The translations under genes were made by a program, and so were the position numbers. 64,000 nt of DNA from Luteimonas sp. J29 (GTDB lineage: Bacteria > Pseudomonadota > Gammaproteobacteria > Xanthomonadales > Xanthomonadaceae), in assembly GCF_000472505.1 (NCBI RefSeq), contig NZ_AWZR01000002.1, positions 186,001 to 250,000 on the forward strand. Reading direction: 5' to 3'. Shown in pieces: positions 1-9,310 of the stretch (position 1 is its first letter; the number at the start of each line of letters is the position of its first letter). The notes beneath the pieces are model-generated. The model was not told where the DNA came from. It was given only the letters and a program-made list of their open reading frames with translations, and did not search any database.

Positions 1-724
1 GCACCGGCTTGTCGTCGTTGCGCAGCGCGGTCTCGATCGCGGTGCGCACCTCCTCCGGGTCGTGGCCGTTGACGCCACGGATCACGCGCCAGCCATAGGC
101 CTCGAACCGCGCGGGCGTGTCGTCGGTGAACCAGCCGTGCACCTCGCCGTCGATCGAGATGCCGTTGTCGTCCCAGAACGCGACCAGCTTGCCCAGGCCC
201 CAGGTGCCGGCGATCGAGGCGGCCTCGTGCGAGATGCCCTCCATCAGGCAGCCGTCGCCGAGGAACACCCAGGTGCGGTGGTCGATGACGTCGAAGCCCG
301 GACGGTTGTAGCGCTGCGCCAGCAGCTTCTCGGCGAGCGCGAAACCGACCGCGTTGGCGAAGCCCTGGCCGAGCGGGCCGGTGGTGGTCTCCACGCCCGG
401 GGTCATGAAGTTCTCGGGATGGCCCGGGGTCTTCGACTCGAGCTGGCGGAAGCGCTTGAGCTCCTCGATCGGCACGTCGTAGCCGCTCAGGTGCAGCAGC
501 GCGTACTGCAGCATCGAGCCGTGACCGTTGGAGAGCACGAAGCGGTCGCGGTTGGGCCACCTGGGGTTGTCCGGGCTGTGGCGCAGGAAGTCGTTCCACA
601 GCACCTCGGCGATGTCGGCCATGCCCATGGGCATGCCGGGGTGGCCGGACTTGGCGGCTTCCACGGCGTCGATGGCGAGGAAGCGGATGGCGTTGGCGAG
701 GTCTCTGCGGCTTGGCTTCGTCAT
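1..724 (-). CDS. tkt: Transketolase, N-terminal part (cut by window edge)
   Basis: The first 241 residues of transketolase are present; the rest lies beyond the left edge. The enzyme moves two-carbon units between sugar phosphates in the non-oxidative pentose phosphate pathway, using thiamine diphosphate and a divalent metal in the cytoplasm. The start is ATG at 724, giving [14 protein letters not shown], which aligns with the usual N-terminus. Visible family signatures are SGHPGMPMG (residues 26-34), [10 protein letters not shown] (about 65-74), GPLGQG (116-121) and the thiamine diphosphate/metal motif GDGCLMEG (156-163) followed by DDNGISIDG. No clear Shine-Dalgarno sequence precedes the start. 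The symporter gene upstream on the same strand ends 130 bp away, so co-transcription is possible but not shown. Identification is secure. Confidence 0.97.
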   Translation of the reverse strand, partial: MTKPSRRDLANAIRFLAIDAVEAAKSGHPGMPMGMADIAEVLWNDFLRHSPDNPRWPNRDRFVLSNGHGSMLQYALLHLSGYDVPIEELKRFRQLESKTPGHPENFMTPGVETTTGPLGQGFANAVGFALAEKLLAQRYNRPGFDVIDHRTWVFLGDGCLMEGISHEAASIAGTWGLGKLVAFWDDNGISIDGEVHGWFTDDTPARFEAYGWRVIRGVNGHDPEEVRTAIETALRNDDKPV

Positions 725-854
725 GTCGGGCGGATGCGAGTGGGGATGGCCCTCGAACCGGGGCGGCCCGCATTGTCCCATGTCCCGCCGGTCAAGTCGC
801 GGCCGCGCCGTGCTTGCGGCGGCAACCGATACCGTTGAAACCGAGGCCGCGCGG

Positions 855-2186
855 CTAGGCCGGGCCGGCGGCGGCAGGCGCGCCGGGCGCGTCGGGTTCG
901 TCCGGCTCCCCGGCCGCCACCAGTGCGGCAATGCCCAGGTCGCCAGCCACGTTGACCGTGGTCCGGCACATGTCGAGGAAGTGGTTCACGCCCAGCACCA
1001 GGCCGATGCCCTCCGGCGGCACGCCGACCATCGCGCAGATCAGGGCCACGACCGGCAGCGAGCCCGACGGGACGCCCGCGGTGCCGATGCCGCCCAGGAT
1101 GCACACCAGCATCACCATGAACTGCTGGCCGAGCGTCAGGTCGACGTTGAAGAACTGGGCCAGGAAGATCACCGTCACGCCTTCGAACAGGGCCGTGCCG
1201 TTCTGGTTGGCGGTCGCGCCGATGGTGAGCACGAAGCGCGACACCTTCTTCGGCAGCTTCAGCTCCTCGTCGGCCACCTTCAGCGCAGTCGGCAGGGTGG
1301 CGTTGCTCGACGCGGTCGAGAACGCCATGAGCATCGCCTCCTGCACGCCCTTGAAGAACGCCTTCGGCGAGCGGCGCCCGACCAGCTTCAGCGCAAGCGA
1401 ATAGGTGACCACCATGTGGATCGCTAGCGCGCCGACCACCACCAGCACGAACATGCCCAGCTTGACCAGCAGGTCCCAGCCGAACAGCACGGCCAGGTTG
1501 AACATGAAGCAGAACACCGCGTAGGGCGCGAGCCGGATCACCAGCCCGATCAGGGTCATGGAGATCTCGAACAGGCCCTCGATGCCGCGCTTGAGCACTT
1601 CGGTCTGCGGGCTGCGGGTGAGCACCAGCCCGACGCCGAACATCAGCGCGAAGAACATCAGCGCCAGGATGTTGGCATTGTTGGAAGCCGCGCCCACCAC
1701 GTTCTGCGGCACGATCGACAGCAGCATCTCCAGCCCGGTCGGCTGGCTGGTGCTGTCGCGCACGATCGCCTGGGTGCGCTCGGCGCCCTCGGCGAGCAAC
1801 TGCCGGGCGAGCTCGGGATCGACGCCGGCACCGGGCTTGAACAGGTTGACCAGCACCAGCCCCAGCAGCACCGCGATCCCCGACAGCACCACGGTCCAGG
1901 CCAGGGTGCGCCAGCCGATGCGGCCGAGCGCGGTGATGTCGCCCATCTCCGACACGCCGACCACCAGCGCCGAGAACAGCAGCGGCACGATCAGCATGAA
2001 GATCAGGCTCAGGAACAGCTGCGAGAACGGCGTGGTCGCGTAGTGCGTGAACGCCTGCACCCACGCGGTGTCGTTGCCCACCCCGTAATGCACGACCAGC
2101 CCGAGCAGGAGGCCGGCGAAGAAGCCGATGGCGATCTTCCAGTGCAGGGGCATGCGGGCCCCGGTCCTCGGTTCACTCACGGGCAA
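855..2186 (-). CDS. Dicarboxylate/amino acid:cation symporter (DAACS/SLC1 family)
   Basis: A 443-residue integral inner-membrane carrier of the glutamate/C4-dicarboxylate:cation symporter family (GltP/DctA/SLC1). Hydrophobic segments begin at about residue 15 and alternate through the protein. The re-entrant-loop signature [10 protein letters not shown] (about residue 290), the [10 protein letters not shown] motif in the seventh helix and the substrate-binding stretch around [16 protein letters not shown] near the C-terminus are all intact, so this should be an active transporter. It probably takes up glutamate, aspartate or a C4-dicarboxylate with Na+ or H+; the exact substrate cannot be read from the sequence. 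ATG at 2186 is the longest start; a second ATG 11 codons on ([10 protein letters not shown]) sits right before the first membrane segment and may be the true start. Confidence 0.93.
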   Translation of the reverse strand: MPVSEPRTGARMPLHWKIAIGFFAGLLLGLVVHYGVGNDTAWVQAFTHYATTPFSQLFLSLIFMLIVPLLFSALVVGVSEMGDITALGRIGWRTLAWTVVLSGIAVLLGLVLVNLFKPGAGVDPELARQLLAEGAERTQAIVRDSTSQPTGLEMLLSIVPQNVVGAASNNANILALMFFALMFGVGLVLTRSPQTEVLKRGIEGLFEISMTLIGLVIRLAPYAVFCFMFNLAVLFGWDLLVKLGMFVLVVVGALAIHMVVTYSLALKLVGRRSPKAFFKGVQEAMLMAFSTASSNATLPTALKVADEELKLPKKVSRFVLTIGATANQNGTALFEGVTVIFLAQFFNVDLTLGQQFMVMLVCILGGIGTAGVPSGSLPVVALICAMVGVPPEGIGLVLGVNHFLDMCRTTVNVAGDLGIAALVAAGEPDEPDAPGAPAAAGPA

Positions 2187-2259
2187 GGTTCCGGCTGAAA
2201 CAAGCGTGGCAGCTTAGCAAACCCCGCCGGCAGGCCGCGTCCGGTCCGTTGCGTGCGCG

Positions 2260-3945
2260 TCATGGCCCCCGTTCCGGGTACAGCGGCGGCAGCAGCGCGG
2301 CAACCGGATCGGACTTGCCGCGATCGCGCCAGCGCGGCCCGGACGCGAACGCCTCGCGCAGCGCCTGGCGGGCCTGCGCCATGTCGCCTTCGTTCCACCG
2401 CGCTTCCTGCAGCCGCGCGATGGCGGCGCGCTGGGCCTCGTCGTCGAACATGCGCGACAGCGCATCCAGGCCCGCCGCACGGGGCGAGGCGAGCCCGAGG
2501 AGCGCAGCCTCTACTTCGCCCGGATCGCCGGTCATGAGCACCTGCATCAGTTCGCGCACGGTGGTTGCGGGCGCATGGGCCGCATCGTCCGCCGTCACCG
2601 CGCTGCGCGCGGCGGCCACGCGCGCCCTGGCGCCAAGGCGGCGTTCGCGCAGCACCCATGCAAGCGTGCACACCCAGAGCAGCGCGAAGCCGATCGCCAG
2701 CCACCGCCACGGTCCGGCCGCCCGCGCCGCGCCGTCGCCACGGCCGGCCTCGAACGCGGCCTGCGCCGCATCGTCGGCGATCGCCGCGACGGCGCCGGGG
2801 CGGACATCGAACGCCAGGTCGGGCAAGGTGGCGGTGCGCTCCACGCCCGAGCGCACGTCCCACCATCCCTGGCGCAGCCCTGGCATGTGCAGCGAGCCGG
2901 CGCGCGCCGGGACGATGGCGAAGCGGCGGGTCACCCGCGTGCGCGGGCGGCCGCGCTCGAACACCTCGTCCACCTGCGGCGGTTCGGGGAACACCTGCGC
3001 GCCGTCGACCGGCGGCAGCCGCAACTCCGGCAGCTGGCTGGCGGCGGCGCCGTCGGCCACCAGTTCGACATCGAGGCTCGCCGCCTCGCCTGCCTGCAGG
3101 TCCTGCGGCGCGGCGAGGTAGCGCAGCTCCATCGAATGCAGCGGCAACCAGGGCTGCGGCGCGCCATCGGGGACCGGGCGCACCTGCAGCTGCTGCGCCG
3201 GCCCCGTGGCGCGCAGGGGGCGCCGGCCGCCACCGAACATGTCGTCGAAGAAGCCGCCCACGCCGGTGCCTTCGAAGCGCGCGCCGGGGATCACCAGGGT
3301 GCCGCTGCGTTCGGGAACGACCAGGAACCGGCGCTCGACCACGGTGTAGCGCTGGCCGGCGAGTTCCCGGCTGTACTGCAGGTCGCTACCCACGCGGTGG
3401 ACGGCGGCGCCGTCGGGCACCGGCTGGTCGAGCTGTCCGGACACCAGCGGCGTGGCGTAGTACAGGCGCAGGGTGTAGCCGACCGATTGCTGCACCCACG
3501 GCGCGTTGCTGTCGGCCTCGGCCTCGATGAAGACCGGTTCGCCGGCGCGCGCGGGCGCGGGCGCGGCGGGCGCCACGGTCAGTCCCAGCGGCGCCGTGGC
3601 CTCGTTGCCCACGCGCAGCGCCGGCACGGTGAGCACGCCCTCGCGCCGCGGCTGGAGCGCGACCGTGAACAGCACGCGCGGCCGCTGCCCGCCGCCGGCC
3701 GCCTGCGCGGTCGAGCGGTGGCTGCCGTGCCCGCTGAGGGCGAAGTCCCGTTCCAGCGCCAGCAGGTCCGGCATCGGCGCATCGGCCTGGTCGGTCTCGA
3801 TGTGGAGCGTGGTGGTTTCGCCGACGCCGATCCGGTCGCGGTCGAGCCACGCGCGCGTGGCTGCGTGTGCCGGGACCAGCATCGACACGGCCAGGAGCAG
3901 CGCGAACAGTCGCAGCATGGCCCGGGACTCCATGGCCGCCATCAT
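2260..3945 (-). CDS. batD: BatD family protein (BatD/oxygen-tolerance protein)
   Basis: 561 residues. There is an N-terminal signal peptide (LRLFALLLAVSMLVPAHA), a long Ig-like/beta-rich periplasmic region, one transmembrane segment near residue 440 (WLAIGFALLWVCTLAWVL), and a cytoplasmic Ala/Arg-rich tail. This is the layout of BatD proteins, the last gene of MoxR-vWA operons in Bacteroidetes and many proteobacteria. The biochemical role is not established; aerotolerance and stress/envelope functions have been proposed for the family. The ATG at 3945 overlaps the stop of the upstream batB/C gene by four bases (ATGA), so translation is coupled. A second in-frame ATG at 3918 lies just before the signal peptide. 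The intact operon supports the assignment. Confidence 0.85.
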   Translation of the reverse strand: MMAAMESRAMLRLFALLLAVSMLVPAHAATRAWLDRDRIGVGETTTLHIETDQADAPMPDLLALERDFALSGHGSHRSTAQAAGGGQRPRVLFTVALQPRREGVLTVPALRVGNEATAPLGLTVAPAAPAPARAGEPVFIEAEADSNAPWVQQSVGYTLRLYYATPLVSGQLDQPVPDGAAVHRVGSDLQYSRELAGQRYTVVERRFLVVPERSGTLVIPGARFEGTGVGGFFDDMFGGGRRPLRATGPAQQLQVRPVPDGAPQPWLPLHSMELRYLAAPQDLQAGEAASLDVELVADGAAASQLPELRLPPVDGAQVFPEPPQVDEVFERGRPRTRVTRRFAIVPARAGSLHMPGLRQGWWDVRSGVERTATLPDLAFDVRPGAVAAIADDAAQAAFEAGRGDGAARAAGPWRWLAIGFALLWVCTLAWVLRERRLGARARVAAARSAVTADDAAHAPATTVRELMQVLMTGDPGEVEAALLGLASPRAAGLDALSRMFDDEAQRAAIARLQEARWNEGDMAQARQALREAFASGPRWRDRGKSDPVAALLPPLYPERGP

Positions 3946-5705
3946 CGCGCGCCTCCCCCGCCGCTGCGACGCTCGTGCTCCAGGCGGAAGCGCGCGCGCA
4001 GCAGCCCGCCCGGATCGTCGGGCACGCGGCGCAGCCAGGCCTCCACGGCTTCGCGGCGCTCGCGCTCGGCGCCGCCCGCCTCCTGCGCGTCCTCGCGTAC
4101 CGCGCGTCCGTCGTCGTCCTCCGCGCCCTGCCCGGCTTCCTCGAGCGCACGCTGCATGCGTTCGCGCTGGGCCGCGTCGGCCTGCTGCTGGTCGCCATCA
4201 CCGTCCTGCCGGGGGGGCTCCGGCGCGTCCTGCGGCCCTTCGGGCTCCGGCGGATCCTCCGCCTCGCCCCTGGGCTCGCCGTCGCTTCCGCTCGCGGCAT
4301 CCTGCGCCGGATCCGGCGCGCTGCCGCCCGGCTGGCCGTCGCCGTCGCGCTCGTTGCCCGCATCGGGCTGCTGGCGCGGTCCGCCCTGCCCCTGCGGCGG
4401 ATCGCGGCGCAGCGCGGCCTCGACCAGCGCGCGGTTCGCGATCGCATCCTGCATGCCCGGCTGCCGGCGCAGCGCTTCGTCGTAGGCCTTGAGGGCGTCC
4501 TCGAGGCGACCGGCGCGGGCCAGCGCATTGCCGCGGTTGTAGGCCGCATCGGCCCCGGGCAGGTCGCGCCAGATGCGTTCGGCCTCGTCGTGACGACCGG
4601 CGCGATAGGCCTCCAGGCCCTCGCGCATGCGCGCGTGCGCGACCTGGTCGGCGCGGCGCCAGGGCGTCCCGGCGTCCGGGCCAGGACCCGCGGCCTGCAG
4701 GCCCGGAGGCAGGAGCATCAACGCACCGAGCGCCATCAGCGCCACCCCGCGCCGGAACGCGAACAGCACCAGCAGCATCAGCGGCGGCAACAGCCAGTAC
4801 CCGCCGTCCAGCAGCAGGCGGGTGCCCGTGAGCGTGCGGGTGTCGCCGCCGTCCGTGAAGGACGCGCCGGGCAGCAGCGACCCGACCCCGGCCGTGCCCA
4901 CCGCGGCGAGGCTGGCGTAGGCGCCGCCGCCGGCCTGCGCGACCTGCTGCAGCGACGCCGCCTCCAGGCGGGAGGGCCGCAGGCTGCCGTCGCCCGCGCG
5001 ATAGCTGGCGCCCGCCGGCCGCCCCAGTCCGAGCACCGAGACCCGCACCCCCTGCGCCCGCGCACGCTGGGCGGCGGACACCGTGGCCGCATCGGCGGCG
5101 TTCGACAGCAGGAGGATGTCGCCACGCGCGTGGCCGGCCCGCGCCAGCAGGGCGAGGGCGTGGTGGATCGCCCGGTCCGGACGGTGGCCGTCGACCGGCA
5201 TCAGGTCCGGCGCCAGCGCGTCGAGGAAGATCGCGACGTTGGCCGGGTCGCCCGTGAGCGGGACCACGGTGAAGGCATCGTCGGCGAACACCACCAGCCC
5301 GACCTCGCCTTCGTGCGATTCCAGCAGCGAGGCCAGCCAGGCGCGCGCCTGCAGCAGCCGCGACGGCGGCAGGTCGGGGGCGAGCATGGCCGAGGACAGG
5401 TCCAGCGCCACCACCAGCGCGCGACCGTCCTGGCGCACTTCCACGTCCGCATGCCGCCAGCCCGGGCCGGCGAGGGCCACGACCGCCAGCGCGAACGCGA
5501 GCATCCGCACCGCGAGCCCGCCGGACCCCGCCCGCGTCGCGCCCGTTTCGAGCACGTGCGGCAGCAGGTGCGCATCGACATGCTGGTGCCAGATGCTGGC
5601 GCGACGCTGCTGCCGGTACCACCACGCCGCCAGCAGAGGCAGCGCGGCCAGCGCCCACAGCCAGTGCGGGCGCACGAACTGCAGCTGCGCGAGCAGGCCG
5701 GTCAC
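3942..5705 (-). CDS. batB: BatB-BatC fusion: von Willebrand factor A domain plus TPR repeats
   Basis: 587 residues from a GTG start at 5705, which overlaps the stop of batA (GTGA). Order of parts: two N-terminal membrane segments (about residues 8-30 and 60-80), a VWA domain (about 85-280) beginning at ALDLSSAM, a further hydrophobic pair, then tetratricopeptide repeats (EAYRAGRHDEAERIW, ADAAYNRGNALARAGR). The last part is a long Asp/Glu/Gln/Pro/Gly-rich, probably disordered region. In other bacteria BatB (VWA) and BatC (TPR) are separate; here they are one chain. The metal-ion-dependent adhesion site reads D-L-S-S-A instead of the usual D-x-S-x-S seen in batA next door, so metal binding may be weakened. 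A much longer upstream extension of this frame, over batA, is an antisense-type artefact of GC-rich coding. Confidence 0.85.
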   Translation of the reverse strand: MTGLLAQLQFVRPHWLWALAALPLLAAWWYRQQRRASIWHQHVDAHLLPHVLETGATRAGSGGLAVRMLAFALAVVALAGPGWRHADVEVRQDGRALVVALDLSSAMLAPDLPPSRLLQARAWLASLLESHEGEVGLVVFADDAFTVVPLTGDPANVAIFLDALAPDLMPVDGHRPDRAIHHALALLARAGHARGDILLLSNAADAATVSAAQRARAQGVRVSVLGLGRPAGASYRAGDGSLRPSRLEAASLQQVAQAGGGAYASLAAVGTAGVGSLLPGASFTDGGDTRTLTGTRLLLDGGYWLLPPLMLLVLFAFRRGVALMALGALMLLPPGLQAAGPGPDAGTPWRRADQVAHARMREGLEAYRAGRHDEAERIWRDLPGADAAYNRGNALARAGRLEDALKAYDEALRRQPGMQDAIANRALVEAALRRDPPQGQGGPRQQPDAGNERDGDGQPGGSAPDPAQDAASGSDGEPRGEAEDPPEPEGPQDAPEPPRQDGDGDQQQADAAQRERMQRALEEAGQGAEDDDGRAVREDAQEAGGAERERREAVEAWLRRVPDDPGGLLRARFRLEHERRSGGGGAR

Positions 5706-6736
5706 GCGCCCGCCTCCGACGGATCGGCTGCCACGCGCGAGCGGCGCCGTGGCCGCCACGTGGCGAACAACCCGAGCGCCAGCGCCGCGCCGAGCGGCCA
5801 TGGATAGCGCTCGACCGGTGGCCGCAGCAGCTGTCCGGGGCGCTCGACCGGCTCGAGCCGGTCGATCTCGGCGTAGATCCCCGCCAGTTCGCGCGCGTCG
5901 CGGGCGCGGAACGCGCGGCCGCTGGTGGCCGCCGCGATGCGCTGCAGCGCTTCCTCGTCGATCTCGGCCATGGTGCCGGGCATCCGCATGCCGAACAGTC
6001 CCGGCAGGTCGCCACCGAAGGCGACGGCGTGGATGCGGACGCCATGCGCCTGCGCGAGCTCGGCGGCCTTCTCCGGATCCAGCTGCCCGGCGGTGTTCAC
6101 GCCGTCGGTCAGCAGCACCACCACGCGCTGGCCGGAGCGCTGCTCGCGCAGGCGCTTGACCGCCAGCCCGATCGCGTCGCCGATGGCGGTCTCGCGACCG
6201 GCCAGCCCGACCACGCTGTCGAGCAGCTGGCTGCGCACGCTCTCGCGGTCGAGGGTGAGCGGCGACAGCACGTAGGCGCGCTGGCCGAACACGATCAGAC
6301 CGACCCGGTCGCCTTCGCGGCGGTCGAGGAAATCCGAGAGCACCGCCTTGGCCGCGGTCAGCCGGTCGACCGCGCGGCCACCCAGGCGCATGTCCTCTTC
6401 GCCCATGCTGCCCGACAGATCCACGGCCAGCATCAGGTCGCGTCCCGACACCGGCGGCTGCACCGCCTCGCCGGGGGTCTGCGGCCGCGCGGCGGCCACG
6501 CACAGCAGCGTCCACGCCAGCCAGGCCAACCACGGCATGCGGCGCACGCCCGGCAGCGGCGCGCCGCCCGCCACCGCCTCCAGGCGCCGGCCCCACGGCG
6601 CGCGCAGCGCCGGGGCCACGTCGCGCGCCGGCGGCAGCAGCCACCGCACCAGCCACGGCGCCGGCACCGCCAGCAGCCACCATGGCCAGGCGAACATGGG
6701 CAGCAGGTCCGCGAAGCGGTCGAGGAGCGCATTCAT
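5702..6736 (-). CDS. batA: BatA: membrane-anchored von Willebrand factor A protein
   Basis: 344 residues, ATG at 6736. Two membrane-spanning segments lie at the N-terminus (around FAWPWWLLAVPAPWLVRWLL and the WLAWTLLCVAAA stretch). The VWA domain then opens with the complete metal-binding motif DLSGSMGEED and continues through the TDG motif (VVVLLTDGVNTAG), and a final membrane segment lies near the C-terminus (LGAALALGLFATW). It has the size and layout of BatA proteins, which probably form a membrane complex with BatB acted on by the MoxR AAA+ ATPase encoded two genes upstream. The start overlaps the stop of the DUF4381 gene (ATGA) and its own stop overlaps the GTG start of batB, so the block is translated as one coupled operon. 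Confidence 0.88.
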   Translation of the reverse strand: MNALLDRFADLLPMFAWPWWLLAVPAPWLVRWLLPPARDVAPALRAPWGRRLEAVAGGAPLPGVRRMPWLAWLAWTLLCVAAARPQTPGEAVQPPVSGRDLMLAVDLSGSMGEEDMRLGGRAVDRLTAAKAVLSDFLDRREGDRVGLIVFGQRAYVLSPLTLDRESVRSQLLDSVVGLAGRETAIGDAIGLAVKRLREQRSGQRVVVLLTDGVNTAGQLDPEKAAELAQAHGVRIHAVAFGGDLPGLFGMRMPGTMAEIDEEALQRIAAATSGRAFRARDARELAGIYAEIDRLEPVERPGQLLRPPVERYPWPLGAALALGLFATWRPRRRSRVAADPSEAGA

Positions 6737-7185
6737 CGCCGCTGCATCCAGTCGATGAAGCGCGCACGCGCGAGCGGACGCAGCCGTTCGACCTCGCCCG
6801 CATCCACGCGCGGCCGGAACGCGCCCTCGTGGAGCAGACGGCCGGGGCCGTCGCGGAAGCCGTGGGGAAGACCGCGATCGAGCAGTTCGAGCCAGGCCTC
6901 GCCCTCGAGGGTGTCGGCGCCGGGTTCGATCCGGCGCGCCGCGCGCCGCAGCAGCGCGGAGATCGCGGCCACTTCCTCGGCGGGCGTGGGAGCCGCGGCC
7001 ACGGTGCGGTCGAACAGCGCGGCGGCCAGGCGCCGGCGGCGACGCGCGTACCAGCGCCAGATCGCCCAGCCCAGCAGCAAGGCCAGCACCACGCCCGCCA
7101 CCGCCCACCAGCCGGGGGCCGGCGGCCACCACGGCGGCGCGGGCGGCACGTGCACGTCGCGCAGCGGCAGTCCGGCTCCGGTCAC
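6733..7185 (-). CDS. DUF4381 domain protein (small membrane protein of MoxR-vWA operon)
   Basis: 150 residues from a GTG start at 7185 (VTGAGLPLRDVHVPP). A Pro/Trp-rich N-terminus is followed by one transmembrane segment (WWAVAGVVLALLLGWAIWRW, about residues 26-45), a basic patch (YARRRRRL) that should face the cytoplasm, and a cytoplasmic domain with ISALLRRAARRI and GEAWLELLD. This is the typical small DUF4381 protein found between DUF58 and batA genes; its molecular role is unknown. The GTG overlaps the stop of the DUF58 gene (GTGA), which is the best argument for this start. Translating further upstream would run antisense-like through DUF58. Confidence 0.8.
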   Translation of the reverse strand: MTGAGLPLRDVHVPPAPPWWPPAPGWWAVAGVVLALLLGWAIWRWYARRRRRLAAALFDRTVAAAPTPAEEVAAISALLRRAARRIEPGADTLEGEAWLELLDRGLPHGFRDGPGRLLHEGAFRPRVDAGEVERLRPLARARFIDWMQRR

Positions 7186-8132
7186 GCCGGTGCGACTCCC
7201 GCCCGGCTCCCTGGCAGCCAGGCATGGCTGGGCGCGTCGGCGTCGAGCAGGTGCGCGCGCACGCCGTGGGCACGCAGGGTATCGGCGGCCCGCGCCGCCG
7301 CGCCGGCGAACGCCTGCCGCCAGCGGTCGTACTCGCGTCCGTCGGCGAGATCGACCTCGATCCTGCGACCGTCGTCGACGAAGGGCAGCCGTGCCCGCGG
7401 CGGATCGCGCTCGAGCGGATCCTGGAGCAGCAGCACCGTCACCTCGTGGTGCGCGGCCAGCCCCGCCCAGGCGGCACGAGGGACGGCCTCGATGCTGCCG
7501 GGATCGGCCAGCACGAACAGGCGCGAACCGGGCCGCAGCAGGCGCCGCGCATGTTCCAGCGCCAGCGGCAGTCCCGCGTCGTCCCGCGGCGGCGCGACGT
7601 ACCAGCGCACCAGCGCATCCAGCACCCGCAGCACGCCTCGCGTCCCGCCCGCGGGCGGGACCGGCGCTTCGTCCCCGCTGCCGCGCAAGGCCGCGAGCCG
7701 GTCGCCGTCGCGCAGCGCCGCCCATGCCGCCACCGCGCCTGCGCGTGCTGCCTGCACCGACTTGAAGCGCGCCCGGGTGCCGAAGTACAGGGACGGCGCG
7801 GTGTCCGCCACCAGCAGGGTCAGGCGCTGGCGTTCGGCCTGGAACAGCTTGGTGTGCATGCGCCCGCTGCGCGCGGTGAGGCGCCAGTCGACATGGCGCG
7901 CGTCGTCGCCCGGCGCGTAGGCGCGCGACTCGGCGTATTCCATGCCGCGGCCGCGCACCGGCGCCGGGGCCGGGCCGCTGGCGCCATGGCGGCCGCGTCG
8001 CGGCACCCTGCGGCCGGCAGCCGCCTGGCGCAGGGCGACCAGCTCGGCCAGGGTCGGGACCACGCCGCGGCTTCCATCCTCCGTGGCGGACACGGGCCCG
8101 TGCACCGGGCGTTCGACGCCCGTGGCGCTCAC
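7182..8132 (-). CDS. DUF58 domain-containing protein
   Basis: 316 residues, soluble by appearance. The DUF58 core is clear: GMEYAESRAYAPGDDARHVDWRLTAR (cited in two overlapping parts, GMEYAESRAYAPGDD and DARHVDWRLTAR), followed by the KLFQAERQRLTLLVADTA segment, and a VWA-like Rossmann half toward the C-terminus. DUF58 proteins accompany MoxR ATPases and vWA proteins and are thought to be clients or adaptors in that chaperone-like system; no enzymatic activity is established. It lies 43 bp downstream of moxR and overlaps the next gene by four bases. The exact start is not certain because several in-frame starts exist within the first 65 residues, before the conserved core. Confidence 0.87.
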   Translation of the reverse strand: MSATGVERPVHGPVSATEDGSRGVVPTLAELVALRQAAAGRRVPRRGRHGASGPAPAPVRGRGMEYAESRAYAPGDDARHVDWRLTARSGRMHTKLFQAERQRLTLLVADTAPSLYFGTRARFKSVQAARAGAVAAWAALRDGDRLAALRGSGDEAPVPPAGGTRGVLRVLDALVRWYVAPPRDDAGLPLALEHARRLLRPGSRLFVLADPGSIEAVPRAAWAGLAAHHEVTVLLLQDPLERDPPRARLPFVDDGRRIEVDLADGREYDRWRQAFAGAAARAADTLRAHGVRAHLLDADAPSHAWLPGSRAGVAPA

Positions 8133-8175
8133 CCGCAGCGCCCCGGATCGCCGCTGGCCATGCCAGGCGCGCCGG

Positions 8176-9168
<993 letters not shown>

Positions 9169-9266
9169 GGGGTCCGGTTCGCGGAGCGTCAGCACGCATT
9201 GGACCAGACTCGCGCCGCCGGGTTCAGTGCCGGACGGCACCTTCGCCGCCAACCCCCGCAAACGCG

Positions 9267-9288
9267 GACGGGGCCCGAAGGCCCCGTC
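9267..9288 (-). terminator. Rho-independent terminator of pilQ
   Basis: A perfect 9-bp GC-rich stem (GACGGGGCC / GGCCCCGTC) with a four-base loop lies 23 bp downstream of the pilQ stop codon. The T-tract on the minus strand is weak (only a TTT a few bases later), so termination efficiency is uncertain. Confidence 0.6.
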
Positions 9289-9310
9289 GCGTGGTCGTGC
9301 CGCCGGCGCC

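Noticed and set aside
2249..4485. Several long plus-strand frames opposite batD and batB/C (up to 636 codons).
   Set aside because: Antisense mirror frames caused by about 70% GC; they have Arg/Ala/Pro/His-rich composition, no ribosome-binding sites and no domain, and the minus-strand genes are complete.
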